From assembly GCA_964019055.1 (NCBI GenBank), contig OZ025206.1, forward strand, positions 7,693,617 through 7,757,616: a stretch of 64,000 nt of DNA. The letters run 5' to 3'. Source of the DNA: Anthopleura xanthogrammica (lineage: Eukaryota; Cnidaria; Anthozoa; Actiniaria; Actiniidae). The notes under the pieces were generated by a model. The model was not told where the DNA came from. It did not search any database and worked only from the letters and a program-made list of their open reading frames with translations. How positions within the stretch are numbered: the stretch's first letter is position 1; every line of letters begins with the position of its first letter. The position numbers and the translations under genes were made by a program. Below, in pieces: positions 9,094 to 20,260 of this stretch.

Positions 9094-10411
9094 GAAAATA
9101 CCTCTTGAGATAAAAACACGACTTTTCGGCGAAAAAAAATTGGGTTTTGACTGAGTAAAGGTGCTTTTTGGTCAAAAAAGCTGTTTTTTGCTGACCAAAT
9201 TGGAAATTTGCTGAGAATTTTCTTTTGCTCGAAACACGACGTTTTCACTGCTAAACGCAAGTTTTGGCCGGGAAAAGCACATTTTGGGTGTCCAAAACAC
9301 TGTTTTGCTGGGGAAAAAAGCTTTTTAGCCCAAAAAACTGAAAAATGGCCATTTTGGCTCTCAAAACCAGGTTTTTCGCTTACGGCGTCACCTGTTTGCT
9401 GAAACCCCCACTTTTTGCTCATGAAAATACCTCTTGAGATAAAAACACGACTTTTTGGCGAAAAAAAATTCGGTTTTGACTGAGTAAAGGTGCTTTTTGG
9501 TCAAAAAAGCTGTTTTTTTGCTGACCAAATTGGAAATTTGCTGAGAATTTTCTTTTGCTCGAAACACGACGTTTTCACTGCTAAACGCAAGTTTTGGCCG
9601 GGAAAAGCACATTTTGGGTGTCCAAAACACTGTTTTGCTGGAAAAAAAAGCTTTTTAGCCCAAAAAACTGAAAAATGGCCATTTTGGCTCTCAAAACCAG
9701 GTTTTTCGCTTACGGCGTCACCTGTTTGCTGAAACCCCCACTTTTTGCTCATGAAAATACCTCTTGAGATAAAAACACGACTTTTTGGCGAAAAAAAATT
9801 CGGTTTTGACTGAGTAAAGGTGCTTTTTGGTCAAAAAAGCTGTTTTTTGCTGACCAAATTGGAAATTTGCTGAGAATTTTCTTTTGCTCGAAACACGACG
9901 TTTTCACTGCTAAACGCAAGTTTTGGCCGGGAAAAGCACATTTTGGGTGTCCAAAACACTGTTTTGCTGGGGAAAAAAGCTTTTTAGCCCAAAAAACTGA
10001 AAAATGGCCATTTTGGCTCTCAAAACCAGGTTTTTCGCTTACGGCGTCACCTGTTTGCTGAAACCCCCACTTTTTGCTCATGAAAATACCTCTTGAGATA
10101 AAAACACGACTTTTTGGCGAAAAAAAATTCGGTTTTGACTGAGTAAAGGTGCTTTTTGGTCAAAAAAGCTGTTTTTTTGCTGACCAAATTGGAAATTTGC
10201 TGAGAATTTTCTTTTGCTCGAAACACGACGTTTTCACTGCTAAACGCAAGTTTTGGCCGGGAAAAGCACATTTTGGGTGTCCAAAACACTGTTTTGCTGG
10301 AAAAAAAAGCTTTTTAGCCCAAAAAACTGAAAAATGGCCATTTTGGCTCTCAAAACCAGGTTTTTCGCTTACGGCGTCACCTGTTTGCTGAAACCCCCAC
10401 TTTTTGCTCAT
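9094..10411. repeat. 659-bp dimeric HOR, two tandem copies (M28-M31)
   Basis: M28-M29 (9094-9752) and M30-M31 (9753-10411) are each 329+330 bp. The first partner carries GCTGGGGAAAAAAGC (near 9311 and 9970); the second carries T7 in the hairpin. M28 alone has CTTTTCGGCG and AAATTGGG, so the two dimers have started to diverge or were partly converted. Confidence 0.88.
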
Positions 10412-12384
10412 GAAAATACCTCTTGAGATAAAAACACGACTTTTTGGCGAAAAAAAATTCGGTTTTGACTGAGTAAAGGTGCTTTTTGGTCAAAAAAGCT
10501 GTTTTTTGCTGACCAAATTGGAAATTTGCTGAGAATTTTCTTTTGCTCGAAACACGACGTTTTCACTGCTAAACGCAAGTTTTGGCCGGGAAAAGCACAT
10601 TTTGGCTGTCCAAAACACTGTTTTGCTGGAAAAAAAAGCTTTTTAGCCCAAAAAACTGAAAAATGGCCATTTTGGCTCTCAAAACCAGGTTTTTCGCTTA
10701 CGGCGTCACCTGTTTGCTGAAACCCCCACTTTTTGCTCATGAAAATACCTCTTGAGATAAAAACACGACTTTTTGGCGAAAAAAAATTCGGTTTGGACTG
10801 AGTAAAGGTGCTTTTTGGTCAAAAAAGCTGTTTTTTGCTGACCAAATTGGAAATTTGCTGAGAATTTTCTTTTGCTCGAAACACGACGTTTTCACTGCTA
10901 AACGCAAGTTTTGGCCGGGAAAAGCACATTTTGGGTGTCCAAAACACTGTTTTGCTGGGAAAAAAAGCTTTTTAGCCCAAAAAACTGAAAAATGGCCATT
11001 TTGGCTCTCAAAACCAGGTTTTTCGCTTACGGCGTCACCTGTTTGCTGAAACCCCCACTTTTTGCTCATGAAAATACCTCTTGAGATAAAAACACGACTT
11101 TTTGGCGAAAAAAAATTCGGTTTTAACTGAGTAAAGGTGCTTTTTGGTCAAAAAAGCTGTTTTTTGCTGACCAAATTGGAAATTTGCTGAGAATTTTCTT
11201 TTGCTCGAAACACGACGTTTTCACTGCTAAACGCAAGTTTTGGTCGGGAAAAGCACATTTTGGGTGTCCAAAACACTGTTTTGCTGGAAAAAAAAGCTTT
11301 TTAGCCCAAAAAACTGAAAAATGGCCATTTTGGCTGTCAAAACCAGGTTTTTCGCTTACGGCGTCACCTGTTTGCTGAAACCCCCACTTTTTGCTCATGA
11401 AAATACCTCGAGATAAAAACACGACTTTTTGGCGAAAAAAAATTCGGTTTTGACTGAGTAAAGGTGCTTTTTGGTCAAAAAAGCTGTTTTTTGCTGACCA
11501 AATTGGAAATTTGCTGAGAATTTTCTTTTGCTCGAAACACGACGTTTTCACTGCTAAACGCAAGTTTTGGCCGGGAAAAGCACATTTTGGGTGTCCAAAA
11601 CACTGTTTTGCTGGGAAAAAAAGCTTTTTAGCCCAAAAAACTGAAAAATGGCCATTTTGGCTCTCAAAACCAGGTTTTTCGCTTACGGCGTCACCTGTTT
11701 GCTGAAACCCCCACTTTTTGCTCATGAAAATACCTCTTGAGATAAGAACACGACTTTTTGGCGAAAAAAAATTCGGTTTTAACTGAGTAAAGGTGCTTTT
11801 TGGTCAAAAAAGCTGTTTTTTGCTGACAAAATTGGAAATTTGCTGAGAATTTTCTTTTGCTCGAAACACGACGTTTTCACTGCTAAACGCAAGTTTCGGT
11901 CGGGAAAAGCACATTTTGGGTGTCCAAAACACTGTTTTGCTGGAAAAAAAAGCTTTTTAGCCCAAAAAACTGAAAAATGGCCATTTTGGCTCTCAAAACC
12001 AGGTTTTTCGCTTACGGCGTCACCTGTTTGCTGAAACCCCCACTTTTTGCTCATGAAAATACCTCTTGAGATAAAAACACGACTTTTTGGCGAAAAAAAT
12101 TTCGGTTTTGACTTAGTAAAGGTGCTTTTTGGTCAAAAAAGCTGTTTTTTGCTGACCAAATTGGAAATTTGCTGAGAATTTTCTTTTGCTCGAAACACGA
12201 CGTTTTCACTGCTAAACGCGAGTTTTGGCCGGGAAAAGCACATTTTGGGTGTCCAAAACACTGTTTTGCTGGAAAAAAAAGCTTTTTAGCCCAAAAAAAC
12301 TGAAAAATGGCCATTTTGGCTCTCAAAACCAGGTTTTTCGCTTACGGCGTCACCTGTTTGCTGAAACCCCCACTTTTTGCTCAT
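10412..12384. repeat. Monomers M32-M37, with a 327-bp copy and a 656-bp lag
   Basis: Copies end at 10740, 11069, 11398, 11725, 12054 and 12384. M34 and M36 share TTTTAACTGAG (A at 11125 and 11781, 656 bp apart) and GGTCGGG. Between them M35 is 327 bp because TT is lost in ACCTCTTGAG, giving ACCTCGAG with a new XhoI site. This removes the usual reading-frame break, so a reverse-strand open frame spans two copies. M37 is 330 bp with A7T3, GACTTAGT and AACGCGAG. Confidence 0.86.
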
Positions 12385-13700
12385 GAAAATACCTCTTGAG
12401 ATAAAAACACGACTTTTTGGCGAAAAAAAATTCGGTTTTGACTGAGTAAAGGTGCTTTTTGGTCAAAAAAGCTGTTTTTTGCTGACCAAATTGGAAATTT
12501 GCTGAGAATTTTCTTTTGCTCGAAACACGACGTTTTCACTGCTAAACGCAAGTTTTGGCCGGGAAAAGCACATTTTGGGTGTCCAAAACACTGTTTTGCT
12601 GGAAAAAAAAGCTTTTTAGCCCAAAAAACTGAAAAATGGCCATTTTGGCTCTCAAAACCAGGTTTTTCGCTTACGGCGTCACCTGTTTGCTGAAACCCCC
12701 ACTTTTTGCTCATGAAAATACCTCTTGAGATAAAAACACGACTTTTTGGCGAAAAAAAATTCGGTTTTGACTGAGTAAAGGTGCTTTTTGGTCAAAAAAG
12801 CTGTTTTTTGCTGACCAAATTGGAAATTTGCTGAGAATTTTCTTTTGCTCGAAACACGACGTTTTCACTGCTAAACGCAAGTTTTGGCCGGGAAAAGCAC
12901 ATTTTGGGTGTCCAAAACACTGTTTTGCTGGAAAAAAAAGCTTTTTAGCCCAAAAAACTGAAAAATGGCCATTTTGGCTCTCAAAACCAGGTTTTTCGCT
13001 TACGGCGTCACCTGTTTGCTGAAACCCCCACTTTTTGCTCATGAAAATACCTCTTGAGATAAAAACACGACTTTTTGGCGAAAAAAAATTCGGTTTTGAC
13101 TTAGTAAAGGTGCTTTTTGGTCAAAAAAGCTGTTTTTTGCTGACCAAATTGGAAATTTGCTGAGAATTTTCTTTTGCTCGAAACACGACGTTTTCACTTC
13201 TAAACGCAAGTTTTGGCCGGGAAAAGCACATTTTGGGTGTCCAAAACACTGTTTTGCTGGAAAAAAAAGCTTTTTAGCCCAAAAAACTGAAAAATGGCCA
13301 TTTTGGCTCTCAAAACCAGGTTTTTCGCTTACGGCGTCACCTGTTTGCTGAAACCCCCACTTTTTGCTCATGAAAATACCTCTTGAGATAAAAACACGAC
13401 TTTTTGGCGAAAAAAAATTCGGTTTTGACTGAGTAAAGGTGCTTTTTGGTCAAAAAAGCTGTTTTTTGCTGACCAAATTGGAAATTTGCTGAGAATTTTC
13501 TTTTGCTCGAAACACGACGTTTTCACTGCTAAACGCAAGTTTTGGCCGGGAAAAGCACATTTTGGGTGTCCAAAACACTGTTTTGCTGGAAAAAAAAGCT
13601 TTTTAGCCCAAAAAACTGAAAAATGGCCATTTTGGCTCTCAAAACCAGGTTTTTCGCTTACGGCGTCACCTGTTTGCTGAAACCCCCACTTTTTGCTCAT
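12385..13700. repeat. Monomers M38-M41, near-canonical
   Basis: Four 329-bp copies end at 12713, 13042, 13371 and 13700. M40 has GACTTAGT and CACTTCTAAAC. The others match the reference at the sites checked. Confidence 0.88.
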
Positions 13701-14339
13701 GAAAATACCTCTTGAGATAAAAACACGACTTTTTGGCGAAAAAAAATTCGGTTTTGACTGAGTAAAGGTGCCCTTTTGGTCAAAAAAGCTGTTTTTTGCT
13801 GACCAAATTGGAAATTTGCTGAGAATTTTCTTTTGCTCGAAACACGACGTTTTCACTGCTAAACGCAAGTTTTGGCCGGGAAAAGCACATTTTGGGTGTC
13901 CAAAACACTGTTTTGCTGGAAAAAAAAGCTTTTTAGCCCAAAAAACTGAAAAATGGCCATTTTGGCTCTCAAACCAGGTTTTTCGCTTACGGCGTCACCT
14001 GTTTGCTGAAACCCCCACTTTTTGAGATAAAAACACGACTTTTTGGCGAAAAAAAATTCGGTTTTGACTGAGTAAAGGTGCTTTTTGGTCAAAAAAGCAG
14101 TTTTTTGCTGACCAAATTGGAAATTTGCTGAGAATTTTCTTTTGCTCGAAACACGACGTTTTCACTGCTAAACGCAAGTTTTGGCCGGGAAAAGCACATT
14201 TTGGGTGTCCAAAACACTGTTTTGCTGGAAAAAAAAGCTTTTTAGCCTAAAAAACTGAAAAATGGCCATTTTGGCTCTCAAAACCAGGTTTTTCGCTTAC
14301 GGCGTCACCTGTTTGCTGAAACCCCCACTTTTTGCTCAT
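13701..14339. repeat. M42/M43 pair with a 19-bp deletion at the copy boundary
   Basis: The two copies span 639 bp instead of 658. At 14018-14030 the sequence goes from CACTTTTTG directly to AGATAA, so the boundary dyad and the CTCATG motif are missing. The lost 19 bp are flanked by TTG in the normal copy, which fits deletion between 3-bp direct repeats. M42 also has GGTGCCCTTTTGG (+1, near 13771) and one A lost in CTCAAACC (near 13973), which cancel in length. This is the only deletion larger than two bases in the window. Confidence 0.9.
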
Positions 14340-16311
14340 GAAAATACCTCTTGAGATAAAAACACGACTTTTTGGCGAAAAAAAATTCGGTTTTCACTGA
14401 GTAAAGGTGCTTTTTGGTCAAAAAAGCTGTTTTTTGCTGACCAAATTGGAAATTTGCTGAGAATTTTCTTTTGTTCGAAACACGACGTTTTCACTGCTAA
14501 ACGCAAGTTTTGGCCGGGAAAAGCACATTTTGGGTGACCAAAACACTGTTTTGCTGGAAAAAAAAGCTTTTTAGCCCAAAAAACTGAAAAAGGCCATTTT
14601 GGCTCTCAAAACCAGGTTTTTCGCTTACGGCGTCACCTGTTTGCTGAAACCCCCACTTTTTGCTCATAAAAATACCTCTTGAGATAAAAACACGACTTTT
14701 TGGCGAAAAAAAATTCGGTTTTGACTGAGTAAAGGTGCTTTTTGGTCAAAAAAGCTGTTTTTTGCTGACAAAATTGGAAATTTGCTGAGAATTTTCTTTT
14801 GCTCGAAACACGACGTTTTCACTGCTAAACGCAAGTTTTGGCCGGGAAAAGCACATTTTGGGTGTCCAAAACACTGTTTTGCTGGAAAAAAAAGCTTTTT
14901 AGCCCAAAAAACTGAAAAATGGCCATTTTGGCTCTCAAAACCAGGTTTTTCGCTTACGGCGTCACCTGTTTGCTGAAACCCCCACTTTTTGCTCATGAAA
15001 ATACCTCTTGAGATAAAAACACGACTTTTTGGCGAAAAAAAATTCGGTTTTCACTGAGTAAAGGTGCTTTTTGGTCAAAAAAGCTGTTTTTTGCTGACCA
15101 AATTGGAAATTTGCTGAGAATTTTCTTTTGCTCGAAACACGACGTTTTCACTGCTAAACGCAAGTGTTGGCCGGGAAAAGCACATTTTGGGTGTCCAAAA
15201 CACTGTTTTGCTGGAAAAAAAAGCTTTTTAGCCCAAAAAACTGAAAAATGGCCATTTTGGCTCTCAAAACCAGGTTTTTCGCTTACGGCGTCACCTGTTT
15301 GCTGAAACCCCCACTTTTTGCTCATGAAAATACCTCTTGAGATAAAAACACGACTTTTTGGCGAAAAAAAATTCGGTTTTGACTGAGTAAAGGTGCTTTT
15401 TGGTCAAAAAAGCTGTTTTTTGCTGACCAAATTGGAAATTTGCTGAGAATTTTCTTTTGCTCGAAACACGACGTTTTCACTGCTAAACGCAAGTTTTGGC
15501 CGGGAAAAGCACATTTTGGGTGTCCAAAACACTGTTTTGCTGGAAAAAAAAGCTTTATAGCCCAAAAAACTGAAAAATGGCCATTTTGGCTCTCAAAACC
15601 AGGTTTTTCGCTTACGGCGTCACCTGTTTGCTGAAACCCCCACTTTTTGCTCATGAAAATACCTCTTGAGATAAAAACACGACTTTTTGGCGAAAACAAA
15701 TTCGGTTTTGACTGAGTAAAGGTGCTTTTTGGTCAAAAAAGCTGTTTTTTGCTGACAAAATTGGAAATTTGCTGAGAATTTTCTTTTGCTCGAAACACGA
15801 CGTTTTCACTGCTAAACGCAAGTTTTGGCCGGGAAAAGCACATTTTGGGTGTCCAAAACACTGTTTTGCTGGAAAAAAAAGCTTTTTAGCCCAAAAAACT
15901 GAAAATCGCCATTTTGGCTCTCAAAACCAGGTTTTTCGCTTACGGCGTCACCTGTTTGCTGAAACCCCCACTTTTTGCTCATGAAAATACCTCTTGAGAT
16001 AAAAACACGACTTTTTGGCGAAAAAAAATTCGGTTTTCACTGAGTAAAGGTGCTTTTTGGTCAAAAAAGCTGTTTTTTGCTGACCAAATTGGAAATTTGC
16101 TGAGAATTTTCTTTTGCTCGAAACACGACGTTTTCACTGCTAAACGCAAGTGTTGGCCGGGAAAAGCACATTTTGGGTGTCCAAAACACTGTTTTGCTGG
16201 AAAAAAAAGCTTTTTAGCCCAAAAAACTGAAAAATGGCCATTTTGGCTCTCAAAACCAGGTTTTTCGCTTACGGCGTCACCTGTTTGCTGAAACCCCCAC
16301 TTTTTGCTCAT
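14340..16311. repeat. Monomers M44-M49, with a 986-bp lag pair
   Basis: Copies end at 14667, 14996, 15325, 15654, 15982 and 16311. M45-M46 and M48-M49 repeat the same order: a GACAAAATT copy followed by a TTTTCACTG plus AAGTGTTGG copy. The G of AAGTGTTGG is at 15166 and 16152, 986 bp apart (three copies less one base). M44 and M48 are 328 bp and lose the MscI palindrome. The M44/M45 boundary reads CTCATAAAA. Confidence 0.86.
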
Positions 16312-19300
16312 GAAAATACCTCTTGAGATAAAAACACGACTTTTTGGCAAAAAAAAAATTCGGTTTTAAATGGGTAAAGGTGCTTTTTGGTCAAAAAAGC
16401 TGTTTTTTGCTGACCAAATTGGAAATTTGCTGAGAATTTTCTTTTGCTCGAAACACGACGTTTTCACTGCTAAACGCAAGTTTTGGCCGGGAAAAGCACA
16501 TTTTGGGTGTCCAAAACACTGTTTTGCTGGAAAAAAAAGCTTTTTAGCCCAAAAAACTGAAAAATGGCCATTTTGGCTCTCAAAACCAGGTTTTTCGCTT
16601 ACGGCGTCACCTGTTTGCTGAAACCCCCACTTTTTGCTCATGAAAATACCTCTTGAGATAAAAACACGACTTTTTGGCGAAAAAAAATTCGGTTTTCACT
16701 GAGTAAAGGTGCTTTTTGGTCAAAAAAGCTGTTTTTTGCTGACCAAATTGGAAATTTGCTGAGAATTTTCTTTTGCTCGAAACACGACGTTTTCACTGCT
16801 AAACGCAAGTTTTGGCCGGGAAAAGCACATTTTGGGTGTCCAAAACACTGTTTTGCTGGAAAAAAAAGCTTTTTAGCCCAAAAAACTGAAAAATGGCCAT
16901 TTTGGCTCTCAAAACCAGGTTTTTCGCTTACGGCGTCACCTGTTTGCTGAAACCCCCACTTTTTGCTCATGAAAATACCTCTTGAGATAAAAACACGATT
17001 TTTTGGCGAAAAAAAATTCGGTTTTGACTGAGTAAAGGTGCTTTTTGGTCAAAAAAGCTGTTTTTTGCTGACCAAATTGGAAATTTGCTGAGAATTTTCT
17101 TTTGCTCGAAACACGACGTTTTCACTGCTAAACGCAAGTTTTGGCCGGGAAAAGCACATTTTGGGTGTCCAAAACACTGTTTTGCTGGAAAAACAAGCTT
17201 TTTAGCCCAAAAAACTGAAAAATGGCCATTTTGGCTCTCAAAACCAGGTTTTTCGCTTACGGCGTCACCTGTTTGCTGAAACCCCCACTTTTTGCTCATG
17301 AAAATACCTCTTGAGATAAAAACACGACTTTTTGGCGAAAAAAAATTCGGTTTTGACTGAGTAAAGGTGCTTTTTGGTCAAAAAAGCTGTTTTTTGCTGA
17401 CAAAATTGGAAATTTGCTGAGAATTTTGTTTTGCTCGAAACACGACGTTTTCACTGCTAAACGCAAGTTTTGGCCGGGAAAAGCACATTTTGGGTGTCCA
17501 AAACACTGTTTTGCTGGAAAAAAAAGCTTTTTAGCCCAAAAAACTGAAAAATGGCCATTTTGGCTCTCAAAACCAGGTTTTTCGCTTACGGCGTCACCTG
17601 TTTGCTGAAACCCCCACTTTTTGCTCATGAAAATACCTCTTGAGATAAAAACACGACTTTTTGGCGAAAACAAATTCGGTTTTGACTGAGTAAAGGTGCT
17701 TTTTGGTCAAAAAAGCTGTTTTTTGCTGACCAAATTGGAAATTTGCTGAGAATTTTCTTTTGCTCGAAACACGACGTTTTCACTGCTAAACGCAACTGTT
17801 GGCCGGGAAAAGCACATTTTGGGTGTCCAAAACACTGTTTTGCTGGAAAAAAAAGCTTTTTAGCCCAAAAAACTGAAAAATGGCCATTTTGGCTCTCAAA
17901 ACCAGGTTTTTCGCTTACGGCGTCACCTGTTTGCTGAAACCCCCACTTTTTGCTCATGAAAATACCTCTTGAGATAAAAACACGACTTTTTGGCAAAAAA
18001 AAATTCGGTTTTAAATGAGTAAAGGTGCTTTTTGGTCAAAAAAGCTGTTTTTTGCTGACCAAATTGGAAATTTGCTGAGAATTTTCTTTTGCTCGAAACA
18101 CGACGTTTTCACTGCTAAACGCAAGTTTTGGCCGGGAAAAGCACATTTTGGGTGTCCAAAACACTGTTTTGCTGGAAAAAAAAGCTTTTTAGCCCAAAAA
18201 ACTGAAAAATGGCCATTTTGGCTCTCAAAACCAGGTTTTTCGCTTACGGCGTCACCTGTTTGCTGAAACCCCCACTTTTTGCTCATGAAAATACCTCTTG
18301 AGATAAAAACACGACTTTTTGGCGAAAAAAAATTCGGTTTTGACTGAGTAAAGGTGCTTTTTGGTCAAAAAAGCTGTTTTTTGCTGACAAAATTGGAAAT
18401 TTGCTGAGAATTTTCTTTTGCTCGAAACACGACGTTTTCACTGCTAAACGCAAGTTTTGGCCGGGAAAAGCACATTTTGGGTGTCCAAAACACTGTTTTG
18501 CTGGAAAAAAAAGCTTTTTAGCCCAAAAAACTGAAAAATGGCCATTTTGGCTCTCAAAACCAGGTTTTTCGCTTACGGCGTCACCTGTTTGCTGAAACCC
18601 CCACTTTTTGCTCATGAAAATACCTCTTGAGATAAAAACACGACTTTTTGGCGAAAACAAATTCGGTTTTGACTGAGTAAAGGTGCTTTTTGGTCAAAAA
18701 AGCTGTTTTTTGCTGACCAAATTGGAAATTTGCTGAGAATTTTCTTTTGCTCGAAACACGACGTTTTCACTGCTAAACGCAACTGTTGGCCGGGAAAAGC
18801 ACATTTTGGGTGTCCAAAACACTGTTTTGCTGGAAAAAAAAGCTTTTTAGCCCAAAAAACTGAAAAATGGCCATTTTGGCTCTCAAAACCAGGTTTTTCG
18901 CTTACGGCGTCACCTGTTTGCTGAAACCCCCACTTTTTGCTCATGAAAATACCTCTTGAGATAAAAACACGACTTTTTGGCAAAAAAAAATTCGGTTTTA
19001 AATGAGTAAAGGTGCTTTTTGGTCAAAAAAGCTGTTTTTTGCTGACCAAATTGGAAATTTGCTGAGAATTTTCTTTTGCTCGAAACACGACGTTTTCACT
19101 GCTAAACGCAAGTTTTGGCCGGGAAAAGCACATTTTGGGTGTCCAAAACACTGTTTTGCTGGAAAAAAAAGCTTTTTAGCCCAAAAAACTGAAAAATGGC
19201 CATTTTGGCTCTCAAAACCAGGTTTTTCGCTTACGGCGTCACCTGTTTGCTGAAACCCCCACTTTTTGCTCATGAAAATACCTCTTGAGATAAAAACACG

Positions 19301-20260
19301 ACTTTTTGGCGAAAAAAAATTCGGTTTTCACTGAGTAAAGGTGCTTTTTGGTCAAAAAAGCTGTTTTTTGCTGACCAAATTGGAAATTTGCTGAGAATTT
19401 TCTTTTGCTCGAAACACGACGTTTTCACTGCTAAACGCAAGTTTTGGCCGGGAAAAGCACATTTTGGGTGTCCAAAACACTGTTTTGCTGGAAAAAAAAG
19501 CTTTTTAGCCCAAAAAACTGAAAAATGGCCATTTTGGCTCTCAAAACCAGGTTTTTCGCTTACGGCGTCACCTGTTTGCTGAAACCCCCACTTTTTGCTC
19601 ATGAAAATACCTCTTGAGATAAAAACACGATTTTTTGGCGAAAAAAAATTCGGTTTTGACTGAGTAAAGGTGCTTTTTGGTCAAAAAAGCTGTTTTTTGC
19701 TGACCAAATTGGAAATTTGCTGAGAATTTTCTTTTGCTCGAAACACGACGTTTTCACTGCTAAACGCAAGTTTTGGCCGGGAAAAGCACATTTTGGGTGT
19801 CCAAAACACTGTTTTGCTGGAAAAACAAGCTTTTTAGCCCAAAAAACTGAAAAATGGCCATTTTGGCTCTCAAAACCAGGTTTTTCGCTTACGGCGTCAC
19901 CTGTTTGCTGAAACCCCCACCTTTTGCTCATGAAAATACCTCTTGAGATAAAAACACGACTTTTTGGCGAAAAAAAATTCGGTTTTGACTGAGTAAAGGT
20001 GCTTTTTGGTCAAAAAAGCTGTTTTTTGCTGACAAAATTGGAAATTTGCTGAGAATTTTGTTTTGCTCGAAACACGACGTTTTCACTGCTAAACGCAAGT
20101 TTTGGCCGGGAAAAGCACATTTTGGGTGTCCAAAACACTGTTTTGCTGGAAAAAAAAGCTTTTTAGCCCAAAAAACTGAAAAATGGCCATTTTGGCTCTC
20201 AAAACCAGGTTTTTCGCTTACGGCGTCACCTGTTTGCTGAAACCCCCACTTTTTGCTCAT
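16312..20260. repeat. Nested HOR: 987-bp trimer inside a 2632-bp eight-monomer duplication
   Basis: This holds M50-M61. M53-M55 (17300-18286) and M56-M58 (18287-19273) are a tandem trimer: GACAAAATT; then AAAACAAA plus AACTGTTGG (C at 17796 and 18783, 987 bp apart); then GGC-A9 plus TTTTAAATGAG. M51-M53 (16642-17628) match M59-M61 (19274-20260) at a lag of exactly 2632 bp: ACGATTTTTT (T at 16999/19631), AAAAACAAGC (C at 17194/19826) and TTTTGTTTTGC (G at 17428/20060). M50 (330 bp, TTTTAAATGGGT) is a diverged relative of M55 and M58. M60 has one private change, CCCACCTTTTG at 19921. Confidence 0.88.

Noticed and set aside
14018..14030. Insertion-site scar of a mobile element at the 19-bp deletion
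   Set aside because: There is no target-site duplication or leftover foreign sequence. The TTG microhomology explains the deletion.
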